Assembly: GCF_014641455.1 (NCBI RefSeq) | Contig: NZ_BMHT01000002.1 | Span: 124,001 to 188,000 of the forward strand | Direction: 5' to 3' | Source: Hymenobacter cavernae | GTDB taxonomy: Bacteria; Bacteroidota; Bacteroidia; Cytophagales; Hymenobacteraceae | DNA: 64,000 nucleotides | Shown here: one piece after another, positions 8,906 to 17,627 of the stretch | Position numbering within the stretch: the first letter of the stretch is position 1 | Layout of the letters: each line of letters begins with the position of its first letter | Made by a program: the position numbers and the translations under genes | Notes under the pieces: generated by a model | Told to the model about the DNA's origin: nothing | The model's database searches: none | What the model saw: only the letters and a program-made list of their open reading frames with translations

Positions 8906-8940
8906 GCGGACTTTTGCACCTGCACCCTCTGACTTTCGTC

Positions 8941-10521
8941 ATGCCTCTTCATCACCTCGACTATAAAACAACCGGCGCTTTTTCCTCGCTGCTTACGGAT
9001 TACCTGGCTCAGCACCCAGCGCTCCAGCCTTATTATCAGCGCTTTCCAACGCTGGAAGCGTTTGAGGCTCAGATTGAGGAGAAGAAGCAAGCCTACTCGC
9101 CCGAGGCGCGTCAGCGCCTGGTTGCGGCGCTGCGGGAGCAATACGCCAGCCTGGCTGATGTACACCCCAGCGTAGCGGCCAACCTAGGTCTGCTGGAAAA
9201 AGACACTACGTTCACGGTAGTTACCGGGCATCAGCTGAACTTGCTCACCGGACCGCTGTACTTTGTTTATAAAATCGTGACGGCCATTAAGTTGTGTCAG
9301 CAGTTGAAGGAACGCTACCCGCAGTACGATTTCGTGCCGGTGTACTGGATGGCGACGGAAGACCACGATTTTGCCGAAATCAACCACTTCAACCTGTTCG
9401 GCAAACGCTACGAATGGGCGGCCGACAACATCGGTGGGCCGGTAGGGCGCTTAAATCTAGGTGGCCTGGCAGAAGCTATTCTGGATCAATTGCCCGCTGA
9501 TGTGCCAGCGTTATTCCACGAAGCATATCGTGAATCGGCGACGCTGACGGAGGCGACGCGCAAGCTCACGCACGCGCTGTTTGGGGAGCTAGGTTTGGTC
9601 AGCCTTGATGGCGACGATGCCGCGCTGAAGCAGACCTTCGTGCCTGTATTGGAGCGTGAAATTCGGGAGCAAGCTTCGAACCAGGCCGTGCAAGTTACTG
9701 ATGATCAATTGGAAGAGGCCGGCTACAAGCCCCAGGTTTACTCACGGCCAATCAATCTGTTCTTCATCACGGAAGAAGGCAAACGGGAGCGACTGGAACC
9801 CGAGGACGACTGTATTGCGGTGCGCAACACCAGCCGATGTTACAGCCAGGAAGAGCTGCTAACCCTAGCCCAGCAGCACCCGGAGCAGTTTAGCCCGAAC
9901 GTAGTGTTGCGCCCTCTGTATCAAGAGATTCTGCTACCGAACCTGTGCTACGTGGGTGGCGGTGCGGAAGTCGCTTACTGGTTTCAGCTCAAACAGGTAT
10001 TCGCCGATAACGGGATGCCTTTCCCGATCCTGCTGCCGCGCAATTCTGCCCTGTACCTAGGTCGCGCTAACGCGGGCAAGCTCCGCAAGCTAGGTCTGAC
10101 ACCAGTCGATTTGTTTAAGCCGCTGTCCGAGCTGAAGAAGCAAGTAGGCGCCGCTCTTGGTCAGGAAGAAGTGAGCCTGGCTGCTCAGCAGCAGGCACTT
10201 GCGACCATCTTCAAAGAGATATCCGACCTGGCCCAGCGCCTCGACCCAACCCTGGTGAAGACCGTGGCCGCTGAAGCGCAGAAAGTGGCTGGCGGCGTGA
10301 CAGGCCTGGAAAAGCGCCTGAGCAAAGCCGCCGAAGCCAAGCACGAAACGGCTTATTCGCAGCTTACCGCGCTGAAAGACAAGCTATTCCCTGGCGGCAG
10401 CCTGCAAGAGCGTGAAGACAATGTGCTGTCCATTCTGATTAACAATCCGCAGTTTGTGTCGCAGTTGTTAGAGGCGTTTGAGCCGCTGGCGCTGCAGTTT
10501 GCTATTCTGGAGGAAGAATAG
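8941..10521 (+). CDS. bshC: Bacillithiol biosynthesis cysteine-adding enzyme BshC
   Basis: Putative ligase that adds cysteine to GlcN-malate in the last step of bacillithiol (low-molecular-weight thiol) synthesis. 526 residues from ATG 8941; a longer upstream frame runs back through the terminator and is rejected. Family marks are [19 protein letters not shown] (93-111) and [13 protein letters not shown] (135-147), with a nucleotidyl-transferase-like Rossmann core and a C-terminal helical/coiled-coil part (about 385-490). The next gene starts one base after its stop, so the two are probably co-transcribed. bshA and bshB are not in the window. Confidence 0.93.
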   Translation: MPLHHLDYKTTGAFSSLLTDYLAQHPALQPYYQRFPTLEAFEAQIEEKKQAYSPEARQRLVAALREQYASLADVHPSVAANLGLLEKDTTFTVVTGHQLNLLTGPLYFVYKIVTAIKLCQQLKERYPQYDFVPVYWMATEDHDFAEINHFNLFGKRYEWAADNIGGPVGRLNLGGLAEAILDQLPADVPALFHEAYRESATLTEATRKLTHALFGELGLVSLDGDDAALKQTFVPVLEREIREQASNQAVQVTDDQLEEAGYKPQVYSRPINLFFITEEGKRERLEPEDDCIAVRNTSRCYSQEELLTLAQQHPEQFSPNVVLRPLYQEILLPNLCYVGGGAEVAYWFQLKQVFADNGMPFPILLPRNSALYLGRANAGKLRKLGLTPVDLFKPLSELKKQVGAALGQEEVSLAAQQQALATIFKEISDLAQRLDPTLVKTVAAEAQKVAGGVTGLEKRLSKAAEAKHETAYSQLTALKDKLFPGGSLQEREDNVLSILINNPQFVSQLLEAFEPLALQFAILEEE

Positions 10522-10522
10522 C

Positions 10523-11116
10523 GTGCGCAAAGCCGACCTCCGCCGACAGATGCTAGCTCGCCGTCGTGCTTTAGCAGCCGAGGAGCTAGCCTCCCGGAGC
10601 AAGCTGCTGTGCGAGCAGCTGTTTCGTCATTTTGAAGTAACGAAGTGGCAGTGGCTACACTTGTTTCTACCGGTTACCTCTCAGAATGAGCCGGATACAT
10701 GGCTGATTATCCAGCGGGTATGGCGCGAGCAGCTGCCGATGCAACTGGCGGTGCCCGTTGTGCAGCCGGATACGGTTAGCCTGCGCCATTATCATCTTAC
10801 CCCCGCAACACCGCTGGCAGAAAACCGCTGGCATATTCCCGAGCCGGTTGGGGCGACGGAAGTAGCGCCCGCAGCCTTCGATGCGGTGTTGCTGCCGCTG
10901 CTGGCTTTCGATGAGCTAGGTCACCGGGTAGGTTACGGGAAAGGGTTTTACGACCGATTTTTGCTGGAATGCCGGCCGAAAGCGCTGCGAGTTGGTTTGA
11001 GCTTAGAGCCACCCGTTGAGCGCATTGTCGATGCTTGGGCGGGTGATATGCCGCTGCACGCGTGCATCACGCCGGAGCGGGTGTGGCGGTTTGGCAGTAC
11101 CGATCTAACAACCTAG
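10523..11116 (+). CDS. 5-formyltetrahydrofolate cyclo-ligase
   Basis: ATP-dependent conversion of 5-formyl-THF to 5,10-methenyl-THF. 197 residues from a GTG one base after the bshC stop; the tight spacing decides this start over an ORF running back into bshC. It opens with [15 protein letters not shown], which contains the substrate-binding Arg/Lys cluster, and carries the family signature [15 protein letters not shown] at about 133-147. Likely translationally coupled to bshC. Confidence 0.93.
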   Translation: MRKADLRRQMLARRRALAAEELASRSKLLCEQLFRHFEVTKWQWLHLFLPVTSQNEPDTWLIIQRVWREQLPMQLAVPVVQPDTVSLRHYHLTPATPLAENRWHIPEPVGATEVAPAAFDAVLLPLLAFDELGHRVGYGKGFYDRFLLECRPKALRVGLSLEPPVERIVDAWAGDMPLHACITPERVWRFGSTDLTT

Positions 11117-11227
11117 GCCTTGGTTGATGAACCGCTATACCTAGGTTATATATTGATAAAGCAATACGGTGGCAAGTGGCTACGTTGGGTGAGTACCAAT
11201 ATCTTTCACCTCAACCAACTCACCAAT

Positions 11228-11740
11228 ATGGCCGAAATCCAGCCCTCCGCTTCCGCCGCGAAAGACGGCAAACCCCGCGCCCGCAAAGTGGGCTTCCGCC
11301 TCGACATGACGCCGATGGTAGACCTAGCTTTCCTGCTGCTCACGTTCTTCATGCTCACCACCACGTTCAGCAAGCCGACCGTGATGACGCTGAACATGCC
11401 CAAACCAGATGAGCACAGCTCCGAAATCCCCGCCAGCAAAGCCCTTACGCTCATCCTAGGTAAGCACAACCAAGTGCATTACTTCTATGGGGTGAACGAT
11501 GCTCGCTCGCAGCCCGAGCTGCACACTACTTCGTTTGCGTCAGAAGGATTGCGGCAGCTGCTACTGGATCGGCAGCACCGGAAACCCGGCTCAGTTGTGC
11601 TTATTAAGCCTACGAATGAAGCGTCTTACCAGAACCTGGTGGATGCGCTGGATGAGATGAGCATCACCAACCAAAAGAAATATGCACTGGTTGACCTTGA
11701 TCGGACTGATCGGGAATTGCTGAAGCAAAATGGGTTGTAA
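11228..11740 (+). CDS. ExbD/TolR-family biopolymer transport protein
   Basis: 170 residues from MAEIQPSAS; the upstream in-frame extension is unconserved. It has a basic cytoplasmic N-terminus, one transmembrane helix at about 30-47 with the conserved proton-path aspartate D32 (MTPMVDLAFLLLTFFML), and a periplasmic domain to the end. ExbD works with ExbB and TonB to energise outer-membrane transport, but no exbB or tonB is adjacent, so this is a stand-alone copy. A TATCTTTC sequence 23 bases upstream resembles a -7 box. Confidence 0.88.
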   Translation: MAEIQPSASAAKDGKPRARKVGFRLDMTPMVDLAFLLLTFFMLTTTFSKPTVMTLNMPKPDEHSSEIPASKALTLILGKHNQVHYFYGVNDARSQPELHTTSFASEGLRQLLLDRQHRKPGSVVLIKPTNEASYQNLVDALDEMSITNQKKYALVDLDRTDRELLKQNGL

Positions 11741-11758
11741 ATAGCATCTTTCACTCAA

Positions 11759-11784
11759 TAGCCCAGGGTTTAAACCCTGGGCTA
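11759..11784. repeat. Perfect 26-bp palindrome
   Basis: TAGCCCAGGGTTT followed by its exact complement AAACCCTGGGCTA. It lies between the convergent exbD and GDYXXLXY genes. It may stop transcription from either side, although no long T run follows. Confidence 0.6.
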
Positions 11785-11812
11785 CGGAGCGGCTCAACAA
11801 GATTTGTAAAAC

Positions 11813-12346
11813 CTAGGGCAGCACCTGCGCTTCCGTAATCCTGGCCTGGCCCCACGGGGCGATGCTCACGCGCACTAACATGTTGTGATGACGTCCTTTG
11901 CGCTCCAGCTCTTTGCCTTTGCCTTCGGGCACGTAGTAGCGCTCCAGGTTGTAGCGAATGTGCAGGCTGCGCCGATACCGGTCTTCGATCCAGCCGCGCA
12001 GCACAATTTGATCGGCGGGCAATTCGGTGGGCTCCTGAGCGTAGACGCGCACGGCCTCGTACGCCTCACCGGCCGGCCGCAGTACCACGTACACCGCCTG
12101 CCGACGACGCGGCAACGTAGTTTCCTGCCACAGCGAAATGGGCACTTGGCTAATGGTATAGTTCAGCCGCACGTAGTCGCCGTAGAGCAGGTCGCGCGGG
12201 TCGACGGGCAGCGTGCGGAGCGTAACCACGCGGCCGTATGCGGTGGTGGCGTACCCGGCGGCGGCTACGGCTAGGATAAACAGCATCTGCGCTGCCACGA
12301 GCAGCAGCACCCAACGCCGATGATTTGAGGGGAGCGGAGTGGCCAT
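11813..12346 (-). CDS. GDYXXLXY-domain membrane protein
   Basis: 177 residues. One N-terminal transmembrane helix at about 11-32 (RWVLLLVAAQMLFILAVAA), then an exported domain with the defining motif GDYVRLNY at 56-63, preceded by LPVDPRDLLY. The family is usually encoded next to DUF2157 or DUF4401 membrane proteins. Here it starts six bases after the DUF2157 stop, so the two form an operon. Biochemical function unknown. Confidence 0.88.
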   Translation of the reverse strand: MATPLPSNHRRWVLLLVAAQMLFILAVAAAGYATTAYGRVVTLRTLPVDPRDLLYGDYVRLNYTISQVPISLWQETTLPRRRQAVYVVLRPAGEAYEAVRVYAQEPTELPADQIVLRGWIEDRYRRSLHIRYNLERYYVPEGKGKELERKGRHHNMLVRVSIAPWGQARITEAQVLP

Positions 12347-12352
12347 GCGCAG

Positions 12353-13582
12353 TTAAGACCTAGGTTTGTCGGTTGGCTCAGAAGAGGCCAGCGTTTGGGC
12401 AGCCCGCCGTTGCAGATACCAGCTGAGCCCCAGCAGCAACACGCCGCCCAGCAGGAAAAACAGCGACTTATCCATGAAGCCCCAGGTCAGCTTGAAGTAG
12501 GCCACGGCGGTGGTCAGGATGAACAGCACAGTGCCGAGGGTTACGCGGTCGGAGTTTTGCTCCTGGTGGGCGCGCCAGAGCAGCGTGCCGGTGTAGGCAT
12601 ACAGCACCACCAGCGCAGCAATAGCCAGCGGCAGCCCACCGGGCAGGTAGAAGCCGGGCAGCAGCAGCAGCCAATCGGTGGCGCCACCGAGGCGGCCGCG
12701 CTTGCGCTTAGCCACTAATGATAACCCAAACACTGCTCCCAGGGCAGCCAGGTACGCCAGTAGCGGCGGCCGGAGCATATCGGTGTAGCTGCCTGCTTCG
12801 CCAAAAACCGCCAGCCCTAGCATAAACAGGAACGCCGCCGCTATCGGCGGCCCCTGCATGGCGCGGCCCGCCGGCCGGTCGTTTTGCCAGTCGCCGAGCG
12901 TGTAGATCAGCATGGCACCCACAAAGAACCAGGTGATTTTGATGTGCAGAAAGCTCACCAGCAAGCCCGCCTGCCAGAGCAAACCTATTGCCAGCACGGT
13001 GCTAAGAAGTGCATCGGGGTGGCGCCACCAGTAATAACCTAGGCTCAGCGCGGTAAAAGCGGCCGTGGCGTAGCTGAAAGCGCCGAGCTGACCCGTGTTG
13101 TAGCCCTGCACAATGCAGCTGATAACCACCGTCATGATGAACAGCGCCCGGCTCTGATACAGGTACGTGAGGGCGGTAGCGGCCACGGCCCAGGCCACAA
13201 GCCCCGTAACGTCGTAGCCGATGAGCTGGTACATCTGGCTGACCAGAATGATAGAAGCGCCGAACAGGATCAGACCTAGGCCCGTCAGCCCAATGCCGAG
13301 GGAATGGTTGCCGCGGCGCAAAAAATGCTCGCCCGCGGCATAGCTCCCGGCCAGCGCGCTCAGCAGAATGCCCAGCCGCACCGTTTCCGGCAGCCCTTGC
13401 CAGTTAGCGGCAATCAAGCTCAAGGCGCTCAGGCCCACCAGCAAACTACCAAGCAGGGGCAGCAAGCCGATAGCCTTTTCATCGGGCGGGTAGAGCCCGA
13501 GCAGCCGCTGCTGCTGCTCGGCATTGATGATGCCCTGCTCCACCCACTTCGGGCTTTCCGTTTCAAGAAATTTACGACTCAT
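12353..13582 (-). CDS. DUF2157 polytopic membrane protein
   Basis: 409 residues. A short cytoplasmic N-terminus (MSRKFLETESPKWVEQGII) is followed by about ten or more closely spaced hydrophobic helices running from about residue 40 to 395. The N-terminal part fits DUF2157. It is co-directional with and six bases upstream of the GDYXXLXY gene. No separate DUF4401 gene is present, though the third partner is often found in other genomes. Function unknown. Confidence 0.85.
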   Translation of the reverse strand: MSRKFLETESPKWVEQGIINAEQQQRLLGLYPPDEKAIGLLPLLGSLLVGLSALSLIAANWQGLPETVRLGILLSALAGSYAAGEHFLRRGNHSLGIGLTGLGLILFGASIILVSQMYQLIGYDVTGLVAWAVAATALTYLYQSRALFIMTVVISCIVQGYNTGQLGAFSYATAAFTALSLGYYWWRHPDALLSTVLAIGLLWQAGLLVSFLHIKITWFFVGAMLIYTLGDWQNDRPAGRAMQGPPIAAAFLFMLGLAVFGEAGSYTDMLRPPLLAYLAALGAVFGLSLVAKRKRGRLGGATDWLLLLPGFYLPGGLPLAIAALVVLYAYTGTLLWRAHQEQNSDRVTLGTVLFILTTAVAYFKLTWGFMDKSLFFLLGGVLLLGLSWYLQRRAAQTLASSEPTDKPRS

Positions 13583-13669
13583 AGCTTCTGCAACATACGC
13601 AGAATGCGGGAAGGCGGAGTCCTAGGTCAGGCACCTGGTCCGGCAGCTAGGTTTGCGGCAAATTTGCGG

Positions 13670-14434
13670 CTACTCCCAAATGCCGTTCATGGCGGTCAGG
13701 ATGAGGGGCTTGCCATTCGTAACGACCAGCGTGTGTTCGTGTTGGGCCACAAAGCCGCCGCGGTTGCCCAGCAGCGTCCAGCCATCCTGCTGCTCCTCGG
13801 CGTAGCTGGAAGCCGTGGAGATGAACGTTTCGATGGCTACCACCGAGTTCTTCTTGAAGCGGGCCCGGTTGCGCCCATCGTAGCAGTTGAGGATATCGTG
13901 CGGCGCTTCGTGCAAGCTTCGGCCGATGCCGTGCCCGGCGAGGTTGCGAATCACCTTGTAGCCCGACTTTCGCGCTTCGTTTTCAATCAGGCGACCAATT
14001 TCCGCAATCTTCACGCCGCCTCTGATCTGCGAAATTGCCTTTTGCAGAATGCGCTTCGACGCCTCCACGAGCGGTTGATGCTTCTGGTGGTCTTGTCCTA
14101 GCACGAAGGAGCCGCCGTTATCAGACCAAAAACCATCTAGCTCCGCCGACACGTCAATGTTGATTAAGTCACCTTCTTTCAAGATTTTATGAGCCGACGG
14201 AATACCGTGCGCCACTTCCTGATTTACGCTGATACACGTCCAGCCCGGAAAATTATACGTCAGGCGGGGCGCCGACTTGGCACCTAGCTCCTGCAACAGC
14301 TGCCCGCCGTAGTCATCCAGCTGTTTTGCCGTCATGCCCGGCCGGGCATACTCCCGCATGTGTTTCAGCGTTAAGCCCACCGCTTCGCTGATTTTCTGCA
14401 TTCCGAGCAGGTCGCTTTCTGAGGCTATTGACAT
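13670..14434 (-). CDS. map: Methionine aminopeptidase, type I
   Basis: Removes the N-terminal methionine from new proteins. 254 residues with all five dinuclear metal ligands visible: D94 (INIDVSAELDG), D105 (WSDNGGSF), H168 (GHGIGRSLHEAP), E202 (AIETFIS) and E233 (QHEHTLVV), plus the substrate histidine H76 (EVAHGIPS). There is no N-terminal zinc-finger extension and no type II insert. Monocistronic and away from the ribosomal operons. Confidence 0.95.
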   Translation of the reverse strand: MSIASESDLLGMQKISEAVGLTLKHMREYARPGMTAKQLDDYGGQLLQELGAKSAPRLTYNFPGWTCISVNQEVAHGIPSAHKILKEGDLINIDVSAELDGFWSDNGGSFVLGQDHQKHQPLVEASKRILQKAISQIRGGVKIAEIGRLIENEARKSGYKVIRNLAGHGIGRSLHEAPHDILNCYDGRNRARFKKNSVVAIETFISTASSYAEEQQDGWTLLGNRGGFVAQHEHTLVVTNGKPLILTAMNGIWE

Positions 14435-14550
14435 GGCTTATCAAGTGGTGCTAAGGTCAGATGTCTAGTGGTTATAAATTACTTGTCCAATAGTTTAGTT
14501 TTCTGCATCCTGAATTTGCAGCGGCAAATGCGTGGCTTGCAGCAAACAGC

Positions 14551-15225
14551 CTACTGTTTGCTGGCTCGAGTCATTTCCCGTTTGCCCGCGGGGCCAGGCA
14601 GTTTTTCTACGAGCCAACCGGCTGCTTTCAGGCTGCGTCGGAAGCTACCCTTCGCGCAGTAGCTCGTGAGCAGGCAGCCCGGTGCGGCAGCTTCGTAAAG
14701 TTGGGCAAACACCTCTTCCGTCCACATATCGGGCTGCTTTTCAGGGGCAAAAGCATCGAAGTAGATGACGTCGTAGTGATTGGAAGCTAGGTGCGTTTCC
14801 TGCAAAGCGCCCGTAATCTTGCGCAGCAGAAAGCGCGGCAGCAGCGGCACGGCCTCATCCCAAGCGGCAGTGTGCAGTTGCTCATACAAGCTTAGTAACT
14901 CCGGATTCAGCAAGTAGCGCTCCGCCTGAAGGCTGCTGATGACGTCGGGCGCCAGCGGGTATTTTTCTACAGTATCGTAGGCGACGGCAACGGTAGCCGT
15001 GAGGCTGCGCTGCAAAGTCAGCACCGCGTTCAGCCCCGTACCAAACCCAATCTCTAACACCCGCACCGGACTCTTGCCTTTCGCCATAGCTGGCTCCAAT
15101 CCAGCACCTAGGTACACGTGCACTGCCTCCTGCACAGCTCCGTGCGTAGAATGGTAGTGCTCATCCAGGGCCGGCACATAGAGTGTGCTGGAGCCGTCTT
15201 GGGTGGTGCGAACTTCTACTTGCAT
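14551..15225 (-). CDS. mnmD: tRNA 5-methylaminomethyl-2-thiouridine methyltransferase MnmD
   Basis: SAM-dependent methyltransferase acting on nm5(s2)U34 of tRNA. 224 residues, the stand-alone MnmD half of the bifunctional MnmC protein. SAM-binding motif I is VLEIGFGTGLNAVLTL (57-71) and the catalytic segment is VIYFDAFAPEKQPDMW (153-168). A C-terminal SYCAKGSFRRSLKAAGW block, typical of the family, follows. The FAD oxidase half of MnmC is absent here. Confidence 0.9.
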   Translation of the reverse strand: MQVEVRTTQDGSSTLYVPALDEHYHSTHGAVQEAVHVYLGAGLEPAMAKGKSPVRVLEIGFGTGLNAVLTLQRSLTATVAVAYDTVEKYPLAPDVISSLQAERYLLNPELLSLYEQLHTAAWDEAVPLLPRFLLRKITGALQETHLASNHYDVIYFDAFAPEKQPDMWTEEVFAQLYEAAAPGCLLTSYCAKGSFRRSLKAAGWLVEKLPGPAGKREMTRASKQ

Positions 15226-15365
15226 TCGTTTTTTTCGTTTAGAACATCAGACCAGCACAAGCAGCATTTCGCCTGCCAGGCTAGTGCTGACGCTTGAAAG
15301 TTACTATTGCCGGCGAGATGCTGCGTTGCCTCAACCTAACAGACCAGTAGAAACCATACAATAAC

Positions 15366-15797
15366 ATGGCCCGCGTAAAAGTAGCCCTCCCCGAGACATT
15401 CTTATTCACGGTCAAGATTCCCGTCCGCATCACCGACCTCAACTACGGCGCCCACCTCGGCAACGATGCGCTGCTCAGCATCTTACACGAAGCTAGGGTG
15501 CAATTTCTGCAACACATCGGCTTGCCGGAGTTTGAGCCCGAAACACAGCTAGGTCTCATTATGGCCGACGTTGCTATTGAATACAAAGGCGAAGCTTTCC
15601 ACGGCGACGTGCTCCACATTCAACTAGCCGCCGCTGACTTAAACAAATACGGCTTCGACGTAGCATACTGGGTAAAAGCACAAGATGACCGCGAAATTGC
15701 GCGAGCCAAAACCGGCATGTTGTGCTTCGACTACAATACTCGCAAGCTCCGCGCCCTACCAACAGGCATTATTGCTCGCTTGCCAGAGCACAAGTAA
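15366..15797 (+). CDS. 4-hydroxybenzoyl-CoA-type (hotdog) acyl-CoA thioesterase
   Basis: 143 residues with a single hotdog fold. The N-terminal strand and active-site region read RITDLNYGAHLGNDALL, where the Asp and Asn/His equivalents of the YbgC/FcbC type fall; an HEAR motif follows. It hydrolyses acyl-CoA or a similar thioester; the substrate cannot be told from sequence. It is followed 13 bases later by the ThiE-like gene on the same strand. Confidence 0.85.
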   Translation: MARVKVALPETFLFTVKIPVRITDLNYGAHLGNDALLSILHEARVQFLQHIGLPEFEPETQLGLIMADVAIEYKGEAFHGDVLHIQLAAADLNKYGFDVAYWVKAQDDREIARAKTGMLCFDYNTRKLRALPTGIIARLPEHK

Positions 15798-15810
15798 GTA
15801 CTTGGCTTAT

Positions 15811-16422
15811 ATGCGGTTCAAGCTTTTGATTATTTCTCCACCAGAGGAAAGCCCAGAGGAAGTTGCGGTGCTGATCCGGCTGTTCGAAGCCGGGCTGGCG
15901 TTGTTTCACCTGCGCAAGCCTGCTTGGCACGAGGCGCGTGTGGAAGAATACTTGCAGGCGATACCAGCAGTTTTTCACCCACGCATGGTGCTGCACTCGC
16001 ACTATGCGCTGGCAAGACGCTACGCGCTACATGGCTTGCATCTACCAGCTTGGGCGCGCGCTAGTTGGCAACCTAGCGCACGCCAGCCAGGGCAAACGTT
16101 ATCTACTTCCTGTCACACGCTTCAGGAAGTGCAGCAGCACCGCCACGGCTACGACTACGTGCTGCTCAGCCCAATTTTCGACAGTATCAGCAAAGCAGGC
16201 TACAGCAGCGCCTTCGACCTAGGTCTGCTGCGAGAGGAACTGCAAAACTTACAGTATCGGCAGCAGTATACGCCGCAAGTTCTTGCGCTTGGCGGCATCA
16301 CCGCCGATACCATAGCCACTACCCGAGACCTGGGCTTCGCGGGTGCGGCGGTGCTCGGCGCCGTGTGGCAGGCTCCCGATCCGGTGGCAGCCTTCCGAGC
16401 TATCAAATCAGAAATCAGCTAA
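15811..16422 (+). CDS. ThiE/TenI-like thiamine phosphate synthase homologue
   Basis: 203 residues from MRFKLLIIS; the frame extends upstream into the thioesterase gene, but this ATG fits the fold. TIM-barrel elements of the ThiE/TenI family are visible: LALFHLRKP, VLHSHYALARRYALHGLHLP, DYVLLSPIFDSISKAGY and the phosphate-binding LALGGITADTIA with GFAGAAVLGA. It is a second copy besides the operon thiE and is more divergent, so it could be a TenI-type aminase/isomerase-like protein or a salvage ThiE. Its 3-prime end overlaps the convergent thiF-like gene by 15 bases. Confidence 0.8.
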   Translation: MRFKLLIISPPEESPEEVAVLIRLFEAGLALFHLRKPAWHEARVEEYLQAIPAVFHPRMVLHSHYALARRYALHGLHLPAWARASWQPSARQPGQTLSTSCHTLQEVQQHRHGYDYVLLSPIFDSISKAGYSSAFDLGLLREELQNLQYRQQYTPQVLALGGITADTIATTRDLGFAGAAVLGAVWQAPDPVAAFRAIKSEIS

Positions 16423-17460
16423 GCCATTGCGCAAAGAGGCGACTTGTTCGAAGCCGTGCGTCTGTAGCAACCGCACAGCTTGTTGGCTACGGCGGCCGCT
16501 GGCGCAGTGCACCACAATAGGTTGAGTGCGCTCCAGAGTAGGCAAAGCTGCCGCGAGTTGTCCTAGCGGAATTAAGCGCCCACCGATGTTGTACGCGGTG
16601 TACTCGTGCTCTTCACGCACATCAAGCAATAGTAGGTTTGCCTGCTCTCCAAGCCAGTGCTTCAGCTCGTCGGCCGTGACTTCTGGCACCGTATCCGTTT
16701 CACAGACACTCTGATAATCAACTAGGTCCCTAGGCACCTGATTAGACGAAATAGCTTCAAAAGAAAACGTAGTAAAAGCGAGTTGCAACGCATCCAAGAT
16801 GAGTAATCGGCCGCTCAGCACCTCCCCTACCCCGGTGATGAGCTTGACGACTTCGTTGGCTTGCAACGTACCCACTATACCCGGAAGCACACCTAGCACC
16901 CCAATTTCGGAGCAATTGGGTGACTCATCCGGTGGCTCGGGGAAGAGGCAGCGGTAGGTAGGCCCGCCCTGGTAATTGAAGACAGTTACTTGCCCTTCAA
17001 ACTTGAAAATCGCGCCGAACACCAGCGGCTTACCGAGCAACACACAGGCATCGTTGAGCAAGTAGCGTGTGGCAAAGTTGTCGGAGCAATCGACTACTAT
17101 GTCGTAGTCAGCCAGCAGCGTACGGGCATTAGCCGCGGTTATCCGAGTTAGGTGCGACTGCACGCTGATGAGCGAATTTTGCGCCCGCAGTTTTTCCGCT
17201 GCTACTTCCGCTTTCGACCGGCCGACATCAGCCGTGGTGTAAAGCACCTGGCGCTGCAAGTTGGTTTCGTCTACTGTGTCGAAGTCGAGCAACCCTAGGT
17301 TGCCTACGCCAGCGGCAGCTAGGTACTGGAGTACCGGGCAACCTAGGCCACCGCAACCTACTACGAGCACACGGGCAGCTTTCAGCTTGTGCTGGCCTTC
17401 CAACCCGATTTCCGGCAGACGAATGTGGCGGTCATAGCGACGCAGTTCGGCGGTGGTCAT
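16408..17460 (-). CDS. ThiF/MoeB-type E1 adenylyltransferase fused to a rhodanese domain
   Basis: Adenylates the C-terminal Gly-Gly of a ubiquitin-like sulfur carrier (here probably ThiS, perhaps MoaD). 350 residues from MTTAELRRYDRHIRLPEIG. ATP-binding GCGGLG at 35-40, arginine/lysine motif ETNLQRQVLY (65-74) and SEIGVLGVLPGIVG (184-197). A rhodanese domain (about 262-350) has active cysteine C319 in VVHCASGRRS. The zinc cysteine tetrad of MoeB/MOCS3 is broken: TYRC at 168-171 replaces CxxC, and the second pair is missing. Last gene of the thi operon. Confidence 0.9.
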   Translation of the reverse strand: MTTAELRRYDRHIRLPEIGLEGQHKLKAARVLVVGCGGLGCPVLQYLAAAGVGNLGLLDFDTVDETNLQRQVLYTTADVGRSKAEVAAEKLRAQNSLISVQSHLTRITAANARTLLADYDIVVDCSDNFATRYLLNDACVLLGKPLVFGAIFKFEGQVTVFNYQGGPTYRCLFPEPPDESPNCSEIGVLGVLPGIVGTLQANEVVKLITGVGEVLSGRLLILDALQLAFTTFSFEAISSNQVPRDLVDYQSVCETDTVPEVTADELKHWLGEQANLLLLDVREEHEYTAYNIGGRLIPLGQLAAALPTLERTQPIVVHCASGRRSQQAVRLLQTHGFEQVASLRNGLADF

Positions 17461-17482
17461 AGAAGAAAACGTTTGATTTAGA

Positions 17483-17584
17483 GCGACGATTAGACGCGAC
17501 ACTTCGCGTCTAATCGTCGCGGATGTTGTTTAGCTAGTTGGCCAGTTTCAGCTGTTCAGGAGACGCGAAGTGTCGCGTCTCTAC
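17483..17584. repeat. REP/BIME-like double hairpin (AGACGCG type)
   Basis: A large left hairpin (GCGACGATTAGACGCGA and its complement) and a right hairpin AGACGCGAAGTGTCGCGTCT followed by CTAC (17581-17584). The two share the arm AGACGCGA..., and the centre carries an AGCTAG motif. The left side lacks the GTAG foot, so it looks partly rearranged. It lies between thiH and the thiF-like gene inside the thi operon. Confidence 0.7.
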
Positions 17585-17627
17585 ACCATTCAGCCGTTCG
17601 TAGCGCAACTACCTATATAATTGAGAA

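Noticed and set aside
8743..8940. N-terminal extension of bshC
   Set aside because: It runs through the end of rimO and its terminator; the ATG at 8941 matches the family start.
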